Made by a program: the position numbers and the translations under genes. DNA of 20,618 nucleotides from Candidatus Wallbacteria bacterium. Lineage in GTDB: Bacteria > Muiribacteriota > JAQTZZ01. Shown one piece after another: positions 1 through 6,974 of the stretch. The notes under the pieces were generated by a model that did not search any database, was not told where the DNA came from, and was given only the letters and a program-made list of their open reading frames with translations. How positions within the stretch are numbered: the stretch's first letter is position 1; each line of letters begins with the position of its first letter. Where the stretch lies: positions 1-20,618 of the forward strand of contig JAQTRI010000015.1 in assembly GCA_028711905.1 (NCBI GenBank), given 5' to 3'.

Positions 1-472
1 CCCGTCCCGCATATTTCGGGAATACACGCAGTAGTGTATTCTCCACTTCCCAGGCCACGAACAGCGGCACCCATGACTGGAACTGATCGTACCTCAGCCA
101 GGTGTTGCCTTCCCTGACGATTATTGCCGATGGTTCAAGTTTTATCTTTTGATTTTCTTCGCCAGCCTGTCTGCCCGAATAATCCAGAAAATACCGGTTT
201 TTATGATCCCTGAAATACACTTCCCGGCTGCTCAGCATTTCAATTTCATCTTCCTTTTCAAAGTCCAGCACCTCGGTTAAAAGGTTTTCGACTTGCAGAT
301 ATGGTCTTTGCCCGGAATCGAAATAAACCGGATAAAATTCATCCAGTGTCGTCCCGTCAACCGATAGCACTGCATATCCCCTTACGGCAACCTGACTGGT
401 TTCAGCCCTGAGCGTTCCGCAGAACAATAAAAAAATCAGCCAGAAAAATAAACTGGTGGCTTGCCACTGCAT
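1..472 (-). CDS. Secreted usher-like protein, N-terminal part (runs off left edge)
   Basis: This is the first 157 codons of a larger gene that continues beyond base 1. It begins with a good signal peptide (MQWQATSLFFWLIFLLFCGTLRA, charged ends poor but strongly hydrophobic core, cleavage near LRA-ET). The mature start has the pattern 'GYAVLSVDGTTLDEFYPVYF', then YLQVENLLTEVL, and later a segment with WLRYDQFQSWVPLF. This order (short beta hairpin, a 'dG..YL.v..LL..L' strand-helix, then a 'l.l....l..w.Pl' segment) resembles the N-terminal domain of CFA/TcfC-type outer-membrane ushers. It could also be a copper-amine-oxidase-N-like secreted domain. The barrel lies outside the window, so the assignment is an inference. 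The start is ATG 472, 44 bases after the yggS-like stop. No clear Shine-Dalgarno sequence is seen, so it is probably the last visible gene of the operon. Confidence 0.5.
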   Translation of the reverse strand, partial: MQWQATSLFFWLIFLLFCGTLRAETSQVAVRGYAVLSVDGTTLDEFYPVYFDSGQRPYLQVENLLTEVLDFEKEDEIEMLSSREVYFRDHKNRYFLDYSGRQAGEENQKIKLEPSAIIVREGNTWLRYDQFQSWVPLFVAWEVENTLLRVFPKYAGR

Positions 473-516
473 GCAGATAGTTACGGCTGGAAAAAGAAAA
501 AGATTACATCAGACCT

Positions 517-1182
517 TCATCTCGCGCCAAAAATTACTGTCCCGAGGCGCACCTGGTTGCTTCCCTCTTCAACAGCAATCCGGTAAGAATCTGACATGCC
601 CATGGAAAGAGTGTTGAAAAAATCTTGCTGTAAAGCCTCTCTGGCTGTTTCGAACAATTCTCTGGTCCTGCGGAATAGTGGCCGCAGGTCCTCAGGATTG
701 GCACAAAAGGGTCCCATAGTCATCAGGCCGGTCAGGCGCAGGCCTTGCATTCCAGCGACTGCTGAAACTGCTTTCAGAAGTTCGTTCTGATCAGGCATGA
801 AGCCACTCTTAGCCTGTTCCCGTCCGCTGTTGATTTCCATCATGACAGGAATCGTCACCCCTGAGCGCAAAGCGCGCAAATCGAGAGATGTCGCAATGGC
901 CAGGGAATCGACAGTCTGAATCACATCGAACAGAGAAAGCGCTTTATTGATCTTGTTTTTCTGCAATGGACCGATCAGGTGCCATCGGACCGATAAATTC
1001 CTGTCACCGAGAGTGGAACGCGCTTTTTCCGCTTCCTGTACATAATTCTCCCCCACATCAGAGGCTCCGGCATCAATCACTTCCCGGATCTCTTCAGATG
1101 AGCGTGTCTTGACCGCCACCACAATTCCGACTTCCGGAGAAAGTTCGCTCCGTATCTTCACGAATCTGTTGCCTGGACTCAT
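517..1182 (-). CDS. yggS: YggS/PROSC-family pyridoxal-phosphate homeostasis protein
   Basis: Cytoplasmic PLP-binding protein of the YggS/YBL036C/PLPBP family, which binds PLP on an alanine-racemase-like TIM barrel without known catalysis and helps keep free PLP balanced. Visible family motifs, in order: VVAVKTRS with the PLP lysine, GENYVQE, WHLIGPLQKNK, MMEINSGREQAKSGF, GLMTMGPF, and the phosphate-binding end LSMGMSDSYRIAVEEGSNQVRLGT. Length (221 aa) is near the usual 225-235. The N-terminal helix is shorter than in E. coli. ATG 1182 is preferred because AGGGGG lies just upstream. A TTG at 1203 would add seven residues and overlap the preceding stop (TTGA). It sits inside an operon of secreted proteins, downstream of two protease-like genes, not in the usual proC/yggT/sepF neighbourhood. 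Confidence 0.93.
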   Translation of the reverse strand: MSPGNRFVKIRSELSPEVGIVVAVKTRSSEEIREVIDAGASDVGENYVQEAEKARSTLGDRNLSVRWHLIGPLQKNKINKALSLFDVIQTVDSLAIATSLDLRALRSGVTIPVMMEINSGREQAKSGFMPDQNELLKAVSAVAGMQGLRLTGLMTMGPFCANPEDLRPLFRRTRELFETAREALQQDFFNTLSMGMSDSYRIAVEEGSNQVRLGTVIFGAR

Positions 1183-1199
1183 ACACCCCCTGGCCGCCG

Positions 1200-3683
1200 T
1201 CAAAGTCCGGGCCTGATCAAACTGCCTGTAACAGCGTTAACATGAATCTCATCACCATTTTCCATGATAAAATGATATGCAGGCTGTAACTCCATCCATG
1301 AGGATTCTTCGCCGGACGGAGAGTAATAACCGAGCGAATACCCTGCAAAAACAATATTTTCGTCCTCAGGGATGCTCAGTTCCGGGGTTGCAGCTTTCAA
1401 CGCCACAAGCGGGTTGAGAATCTGCCATGGATCAGACCAGTCGGGATCGGATAAAGCGCGCCAGAACTTCTTGAAAAAGACCACTCCGTCATCGCAGACA
1501 TTGATCGCAATCGCATCACCGGAGTGTCCTCTTATTTCAAGCCCCCCGTGCATCCGGGTAAACTCGAAAAGGTAATCAGTGACCATCTCAGAACCATCAG
1601 GGCTGACCACCACATTGGGAATCACGCATTTCGGCACAGCATCTGGCGGCAAACCACCGTACTGCTCTATGAACGCATATGCTCTTTCAAAGCCGGTTCG
1701 AATGCTTTTACTGGTGCTGTTTTTTCCCGTCAAACGCCATAAGGAGATCCCGCCGGCAGGCGAAGTTGCAAAGTCGAATCCACTTTCATTGCGTCCCTTA
1801 AGTCCCCCAACCCTGGACGGGTCAGGACCGGCGTACAACCTGGGGAGCAACCCGGGATTCATGCCGGACTGCTGAACATGGAAAGAGTATCCGACCTTAT
1901 CATTGATAGGAATCACCATGCAGGAAGGTCCACTGATCAGGCAGCTGCCATTGTAGATGCGCGAGTCTTCATGCCAGTGGAGACTTCCATCAGCAGTCTT
2001 CCGGCGCAGTTCATGCAAGGACTGATAGCCTCCAGACCGTCCCGGTGTCACTGCACTGATGACAAGTTTACTCGCAGGCGTGTAATACTGCCCCTCGCAA
2101 ACTGCACTCCACTTATCGGACATGAAATCAGACCTTACATTGGATGTTTTCCAGCTTTCCTTGTAATACACCGCATCATCAGGGTCCTTGTCCTTGATCA
2201 GGGGACAGAAATTCTGCACCACCCCATAATCACCCCTGACAGGGCTGGGAGAACTCCAGTCGGTTTTCGCTCCCTTACAGCCGAGAATTGTTTTCTGTCT
2301 GGTGCCCCCGGCACTGATCCAGTCACTTGTTACAGTGTAACTGGAGGAAAGAATCAGATGCATGACATTGTCGCTGGTATAATCAGTGCGCTTAAAGACA
2401 CTGCCGACAAGGATCAATTCATCAGATCGTCCCTTGCCTGTAAAATACAGGATACCGATCGGAGTGGCCGGGAAGAATGTTTCTTTTGTTATTGCGGCAT
2501 CACGCACATCAGATTCCAGGATATGCCCGTTGGATTGCAGCATTTCACTCATCAAGTCTGCATCGCTGTTGCTAAGGTTGTCGCTGCCACCATAGTTCCC
2601 GCAGGCGGCAATGCGGAACTTCATCTTCTCAGGCGGGCCTGCTTCCTTGAAACTGGCGGTCACGGTCTTATCCGAATTCATGACAATGCTCTGCTCGCTG
2701 ACTGTGCCGCTCATGTCACCGCTCCAGGCATCAAAGACATAACCATCTTTCGGGTCGGCTGTAAGTTTCACTTCTGTGTTTTTTTCGTACTCAGCACTAT
2801 CCGGGTCTTTTATCACTGTTCCTGTGCCGGCTGGAGTTATATTAACCGTCAGCTTGAATTTATCTGTTGCTGAGGCCTTGAACCGGGCAGTAACTGTTTT
2901 ATCCGCAGTCATCTTGATGTTGCCGGGATTAGCTGATCCGCTCAGGTCACCTTCCCAGCCGTCAAATGTATACCCTGCCCCAGGATTCGGCGTGAGCGCA
3001 ACAGTGGTGTCCTTATCGTATTCCGTGCCTCCGGGATCTTTATCCACTGTGCCGCTGCCTGCGGGAGTCACATTGACAGTCAGTTTGTATTTAACGGTTT
3101 GAGCCTTGAACCGGGCAGTAACGGTTTTATCAGCCGTCATTTTGATGCTGGCGGGACTTGCTGATCCGCTCAGGTCACCTCCCCAGCCGTCAAAGACAAA
3201 TCCCGACCCGGGCAGAGGCGTCAATTTCACGGTTTCATCCTTGCTGTAGTTTGTTTTGTCCGGTTCTCGCTTTACTGTGCCTGATCCTGTGGGATCGATA
3301 TTGACAGTCAGCGAAAAAGTTGCGCCCGGACCGGTAGTTTTGAAAACCGCCAGCAGACTCTTGTGGGTGTCCATTTTGATCGAAATCTGAGAAGCTGCGC
3401 TGTTGACCGATCCATCCCATCTGTCAAAGGCATAACCGTTAGCGGGTGTAGCTGTCACAACCACAATTTCGTTCTTTTTGTACTTAGCTTTATCTGGATT
3501 CTTAGCAACTGTTCCTGATCCCGCAGGATCAACAGTAATATTCAGGGTCATGAGACTGGGATTGGGATCCTGGGCAGGATCAACAGTAACCTGATATCCG
3601 ATGTGAGCCCAACACGCCACTGTTGCCACCAAAACAACCAGCATACTGATGCGCAGGTGCAAAGCGCTTGAATTCTTATTCAT
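1200..3683 (-). CDS. Secreted InlB-repeat protein with inactivated caspase-like (DUF6345-like) domain
   Basis: 827 aa. A signal peptide (residues 1-26, cleavage near CWA-HIGYQV) is followed by four InlB B-type (Listeria-Bacteroides) repeats at about 47-115, 123-193, 200-269 and 276-346, each with the 'GSGTV....Y......V.L.....GY.FD.W.GD....M....TV.A.FK' pattern. Residues 355-540 match the caspase/gingipain-like domain of the upstream gene. However, the catalytic His position is Lys417 (FTGKG) and the Cys position is Ser448 (LSSSYTVTSDW), so peptidase activity is not expected. Residues 660-827 match the upstream protein's C-terminal domain, with a PepSY-like end (PAYHF...VNAVTG). The gene is a tandem paralogue of 3690-6722 but lacks its propeller. 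The upstream TGA forms part of the Shine-Dalgarno (TGAGGTGGC before ATG), so translation is probably coupled. Likely cell-surface or exported. Confidence 0.85.
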   Translation of the reverse strand: MNKNSSALHLRISMLVVLVATVACWAHIGYQVTVDPAQDPNPSLMTLNITVDPAGSGTVAKNPDKAKYKKNEIVVVTATPANGYAFDRWDGSVNSAASQISIKMDTHKSLLAVFKTTGPGATFSLTVNIDPTGSGTVKREPDKTNYSKDETVKLTPLPGSGFVFDGWGGDLSGSASPASIKMTADKTVTARFKAQTVKYKLTVNVTPAGSGTVDKDPGGTEYDKDTTVALTPNPGAGYTFDGWEGDLSGSANPGNIKMTADKTVTARFKASATDKFKLTVNITPAGTGTVIKDPDSAEYEKNTEVKLTADPKDGYVFDAWSGDMSGTVSEQSIVMNSDKTVTASFKEAGPPEKMKFRIAACGNYGGSDNLSNSDADLMSEMLQSNGHILESDVRDAAITKETFFPATPIGILYFTGKGRSDELILVGSVFKRTDYTSDNVMHLILSSSYTVTSDWISAGGTRQKTILGCKGAKTDWSSPSPVRGDYGVVQNFCPLIKDKDPDDAVYYKESWKTSNVRSDFMSDKWSAVCEGQYYTPASKLVISAVTPGRSGGYQSLHELRRKTADGSLHWHEDSRIYNGSCLISGPSCMVIPINDKVGYSFHVQQSGMNPGLLPRLYAGPDPSRVGGLKGRNESGFDFATSPAGGISLWRLTGKNSTSKSIRTGFERAYAFIEQYGGLPPDAVPKCVIPNVVVSPDGSEMVTDYLFEFTRMHGGLEIRGHSGDAIAINVCDDGVVFFKKFWRALSDPDWSDPWQILNPLVALKAATPELSIPEDENIVFAGYSLGYYSPSGEESSWMELQPAYHFIMENGDEIHVNAVTGSLIRPGL
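2646..3545 (-). repeat. Four tandem InlB B-type repeat units, two nearly identical
   Basis: Four coding repeats of about 70-77 codons. The second and third units are also close at DNA level: the stretches from 2881 and from 3109 (offset 228 bases, 76 codons) differ at about a dozen of 90 bases. This points to a recent internal duplication. Repeats 1 and 4 are more diverged. Confidence 0.8.
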
Positions 3684-3689
3684 GCCACC

Positions 3690-6600
3690 TCAATGAATGA
3701 GTAATTGACCGGTCAGGGCATGGACCTGGAAAAACCATCCGTTGGCGCAGAAAAAATGATAGCATGGCACCATTTCCACTGCGCCGCCCTCTTCCCTGGA
3801 CGGTGCATAATAGCCCATGGCGTAATTGACAATCGTGACCGGTCCGGTTCCCTTGAATCTTCTTGAAAGTTCATTCGATGCCATATAAAGGGCCTGGACA
3901 GGATCCACGGTGCTGGACTTGCATGAAGAACCATATTCCAACTCCCTCCACAGCCTGGAAAACGCGACCACACCGTCATCGTCCACCACAACATCCAGGC
4001 AGTCTCCTGTACGCCCGGCAAAAACCATGCCGTCCCGCACCCTGGCAAATGAGAAAAGGTAACTGACAATGACCTCAGCACCAGAGGAACTTACTTTCAT
4101 TACAGGAACAATGCCGCGCAGTTCCGCGTCAGCAGGCAGACCCCCGTATTTTTCGACAAAAGAAAGAACTGCTCCAAAAGCATGCTCCAGGCCCACAGCC
4201 ATGGGCTGGTTGCGTGATGGCCTCCAGATCTGTCTTCCACCGGACGGATATGTCCGGTAACTGAAACCTGAAGAAGTCCTGCCAGTGGAAACAGCCTGCT
4301 TCCCGCTCGCGGCATATGCCTGAATTTCCGGGAATCCTCCGGAGCGGAATTTGTCTACAGCACGAAAAGCCAACCTGATTCTGCCTGACAGTTGCTTTGA
4401 CCCGTTAATCCTGCTTCCGCGGTAAAAAACGCCTGACATCATTCCTGAAATCACATCAGCAGCGCTCTTATAGCCAAAGCCTGTATCCACGAAAACTTCC
4501 TTGGATCCGCTTCCGTAAAAATACTCTCCACCAGTAACAGCGCTCCACAGATTAGCATATTTGCCGTTGGGAAAGGTCAGATTCGTTTGTCTCCAGGCAT
4601 CCATGTATCCAGTCCCATCGTCCACGGAAAGGTCTTTGACTCTGCCGATAAAATCCCTGGCAAGTTGATTGTCATCGTCATCCCAGGTAGGCTCGCGATA
4701 ACCAAGAATGCTCTTAAGCGTGCTGCTGCCGCTGTCCACAGCGATCCAGGCATTGGTCACAGCAGAACAGGCGGCAAAAACAAAGTGTTTGAGGTTGTTC
4801 CCAGTGTAATCAGTCGGTCTGAAAGCTCCAATACCCCCGGCAGCGGCGAACATGAGGCCCTCTTCAGCCCCGTGCCCTGTGTAATAGAGGAGTGTCACTG
4901 GAGAGGCTGGAATAAAATCATTTATGGTGATGTTCTGATCCCTGACATCCTTTTCGCACTGCCAGGACAGATTCGTCAATTCGGTTTTAACCACATCAGC
5001 ATCATCATTGCTGAGATCACAGGGATTGTTGGTAGCATCATCATAATCGCCATCTCCGTTGTAATCGCCTGAGGCAATAATCCTGAATGTTTTCGATGCG
5101 ACAGGTGGTGGGGCCGGAGAATCTTTGACTTCTTTCCACAAGGGCCGCCAGTCGGTTTTGGCGTTGGTTGTCAGTTTTATCTGCCCGCTGCCGTCATCAC
5201 GGATCTGGTAAATCTCGTAATTTCCCTCGTGATTGGAATCAAAAGAAATCAATCCTGCTTTGGGTCCTGTCGAGAAGTTCTTGATTTTCATGTTCTGGGT
5301 CAGGGTTTTCTGGCCTGTACCGTCAGCATTGACCACCCCAAGATCATATGTTGCCATGATACCGGATTTTTTCTCCTCGATGAAAATCACCTTAGTGCCA
5401 TCTGAACTGAATCTCGGACTCAGACAGTTGATCCCGGACTTTTCAGCAATCTTGGTCTTAGTGCCGCCGCTGGGACTCACCAGATAAATCTTGCCTGTTC
5501 CATCAGCCTTGGAACTGAATGCGATCTTAGACCCATCGGGAGAAAAGCAGGGGCTGAAGCTCTTGTTGTCGTCCGTAAGATTCATGCTGCCGTTCCCATT
5601 GATGCCGACAATAAAAACATCTCCTGTGTCTTTGTCCGTCAGCGAGGCAAAAGCAACCCGTGATCCGTCCGGAGAAATGCATGGCTGATTATCGTCATTA
5701 TCGCCGCTGGCTAAGGTTATCTTGCCACTACCATCCGCGCCAATAACGAAAATATCGTATTTGTCAGGGATGATTCCCCCACCTGGTGGCGGGGCCTGTC
5801 TTTCAGTGTAAACAACCTTGGTCCCGTCTGGAGTTAATAGCACAGTTTGTGGAGGATACTTGTGATCGGATAGTTTTTTCTTGCCGGATCCGTCAAGGTT
5901 CATGATCGTCAATTCCGGTGTGGTTCCTGGTGTGCAGACCATGGCGATGCTGCTGCCTGAAACGGAAAGAGCGTGACTCTTTGAATCAATGCCCTGCGGA
6001 GAAACCAGAACCTGATTGGCACCATCAAAATCCGCGCGATAAATCGCGTATTTTGTATCTCTGTTGGTTTCAAAAAAAATCTTGATTTCATCGGTGTTGT
6101 CAATCGGGTCAGGCCCTGGTCCCGGACCGGATGCCTTGAATTCGGCCTTGACTGATTTATTGCTGTTCATGGTAACAGTCAGGGGATTTGAGGTCCCTGA
6201 GCCATCGCCGGACCATTTGTCGAATGTATAGTCTGCCGACGGTTTGGCTGTAAGCTCAACCTGCGCACCGGATGCGAACTGGGTCAGATTCGGTTTTTTT
6301 TCTACAGTGCCGCTTCCGGCGGGAGAAACTTCTATGTTCAATGTATAGGTGTCAGGATCAGGGTCAGGACCCGGGCCAGAGGTTTTGAAAATCGCTTTCA
6401 CGCTCTTGTGACCATCCATTTTAAGCGTGATCTGGGAGGCCGCACTGGTAACAGACCCGTCCCAGCGGTCAAAGGCGTAACCGGATTTTGGGGTGGCTGA
6501 CAAAACAACTGATTCACCCTTTTTGTAAGTGGGTTTGTCCGGGGCTTTGGAGACCGTTCCAGAGTCTGCGGGGTCAATTGCGACATTCAGGGTCAAAAGC

Positions 6601-6722
6601 GTAACAACAGGATCAGCAGAAGGGTCGACTACAACCTGATAACCGATATGAGCCTGTGCAGTGAAACACACAAGAACCATAAGAAAAGGCAGGGTCAGAT
6701 TTCGAAAATTTATCATCATCAT
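3690..6722 (-). CDS. Secreted InlB-repeat / TolB-propeller / caspase-like His-Cys peptidase
   Basis: 1010 aa. Signal peptide residues 1-24 (cleavage AQA-HIGYQV), two InlB B-type repeats (about 44-114 and 127-196), a Pro/Gly linker, then a TolB/WD40-like propeller (about 210-530). The propeller blades read like 'SPDGSRVAFAS', 'SPDGSKIAFSS' and 'SSDGTKVIF', paired with 'DGSG...LT' strands. Residues 545-735 form a caspase/gingipain-like domain resembling DUF6345: an EF-hand-like loop DYNGDGDYDD (553-562), His617 in LLYYTGHGAEEG, Cys652 in HFVFAACSAVTNAW, then SILGY and DAW. The His-to-Cys gap of 35 residues fits clan CD peptidases of gingipain type. The C-terminal part (about 845-1010) ends in a PepSY-like PCYHFF...VHALTG. 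The start lies among three consecutive ATGs (6722, 6719, 6716) behind GGGGAG; the second or third is better spaced. First gene of the operon, behind a strong promoter. Peptidase activity is inferred. Confidence 0.85.
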   Translation of the reverse strand: MMMINFRNLTLPFLMVLVCFTAQAHIGYQVVVDPSADPVVTLLTLNVAIDPADSGTVSKAPDKPTYKKGESVVLSATPKSGYAFDRWDGSVTSAASQITLKMDGHKSVKAIFKTSGPGPDPDPDTYTLNIEVSPAGSGTVEKKPNLTQFASGAQVELTAKPSADYTFDKWSGDGSGTSNPLTVTMNSNKSVKAEFKASGPGPGPDPIDNTDEIKIFFETNRDTKYAIYRADFDGANQVLVSPQGIDSKSHALSVSGSSIAMVCTPGTTPELTIMNLDGSGKKKLSDHKYPPQTVLLTPDGTKVVYTERQAPPPGGGIIPDKYDIFVIGADGSGKITLASGDNDDNQPCISPDGSRVAFASLTDKDTGDVFIVGINGNGSMNLTDDNKSFSPCFSPDGSKIAFSSKADGTGKIYLVSPSGGTKTKIAEKSGINCLSPRFSSDGTKVIFIEEKKSGIMATYDLGVVNADGTGQKTLTQNMKIKNFSTGPKAGLISFDSNHEGNYEIYQIRDDGSGQIKLTTNAKTDWRPLWKEVKDSPAPPPVASKTFRIIASGDYNGDGDYDDATNNPCDLSNDDADVVKTELTNLSWQCEKDVRDQNITINDFIPASPVTLLYYTGHGAEEGLMFAAAGGIGAFRPTDYTGNNLKHFVFAACSAVTNAWIAVDSGSSTLKSILGYREPTWDDDDNQLARDFIGRVKDLSVDDGTGYMDAWRQTNLTFPNGKYANLWSAVTGGEYFYGSGSKEVFVDTGFGYKSAADVISGMMSGVFYRGSRINGSKQLSGRIRLAFRAVDKFRSGGFPEIQAYAASGKQAVSTGRTSSGFSYRTYPSGGRQIWRPSRNQPMAVGLEHAFGAVLSFVEKYGGLPADAELRGIVPVMKVSSSGAEVIVSYLFSFARVRDGMVFAGRTGDCLDVVVDDDGVVAFSRLWRELEYGSSCKSSTVDPVQALYMASNELSRRFKGTGPVTIVNYAMGYYAPSREEGGAVEMVPCYHFFCANGWFFQVHALTGQLLIH
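6135..6593 (-). repeat. Two InlB B-type repeat units in the 1010-aa protein
   Basis: Two coding repeats (residues about 44-114 and 127-196) with the same consensus as in the neighbouring paralogue. They are separated by an acidic Pro/Gly/Asp linker (GPGPDPDPDT) and followed by a similar linker before the propeller. The first unit is the one most like repeat 1 of the 827-aa protein. Confidence 0.75.
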
Positions 6723-6751
6723 AAACTCCCCGCTTTAATTCATCTATATAA

Positions 6752-6779
6752 ATTATAACCCGGAAATTAAATTATTCAA
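6752..6779 (-). promoter_or_regulatory. Sigma-70-type promoter for the 6722-to-left operon
   Basis: On the minus strand, -35 TTGAAT (6774-6779) and a perfect -10 TATAAT (6752-6757) are 16 bases apart. The predicted transcript start is about 6745, giving a leader of about 23 bases with GGGGAG before the ATG cluster at 6722. Confidence 0.6.
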
Positions 6780-6853
6780 GGAATGGCTGAATATCCTGTT
6801 TTTATGTCGTTTTGTGTTTTTATTGCATCATGGTGCGAAATCAATACTCATCC

Positions 6854-6870
6854 CTGGATACTCAATCCAG
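6854..6870. promoter_or_regulatory. Inverted repeat in divergent promoter region, possible operator
   Basis: CTGGAT, five-base loop ACTCA, then ATCCAG: a perfect 6-bp dyad lying between the two divergent promoters of the 252-base intergenic stretch. It could bind a dimeric regulator, but no regulator gene is nearby and a dyad this short may occur by chance. Confidence 0.2.
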
Positions 6871-6918
6871 CCGGGGGTGTAATTTTCATGGATATTCCCA
6901 TTTCCTGAAAAAAACTCC

Positions 6919-6946
6919 TTGCCATACAGGCAAAAGCAACTATAAT
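6919..6946 (+). promoter_or_regulatory. Sigma-70-type promoter for the 760-aa secreted protein
   Basis: -35 TTGCCA (6919-6924) and a perfect -10 TATAAT (6941-6946) with a 16-base spacer. The transcript should start near 6953, about 22 bases ahead of the ATG, with GAGGAGGG at 6964-6971 as ribosome binding site. Confidence 0.65.
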
Positions 6947-6974
6947 TTTTAGAAGCAGGATTCGAGGAGGGTTA

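Noticed and set aside
1878..2873. Long open frame of 331 codons on the plus strand
   Set aside because: It lies fully opposite the repeat-containing secreted protein, has no ribosome site, and its product is rich in Cys, His and Arg without any domain pattern. The opposite strand shows a signal peptide and paralogue, so this is a shadow.
4587..5072. Open frame of 161 codons on the plus strand opposite the caspase-like domain
   Set aside because: The minus-strand reading contains the conserved His-Cys domain; the plus-strand product has no recognisable features.
6789..6897. Distant inverted pair GAATATCC (6789-6796) and GGATATTC (6890-6897)
   Set aside because: Eight-base arms about 90 bases apart in an AT-rich spacer, with no further copies; not enough to call an operator pair.
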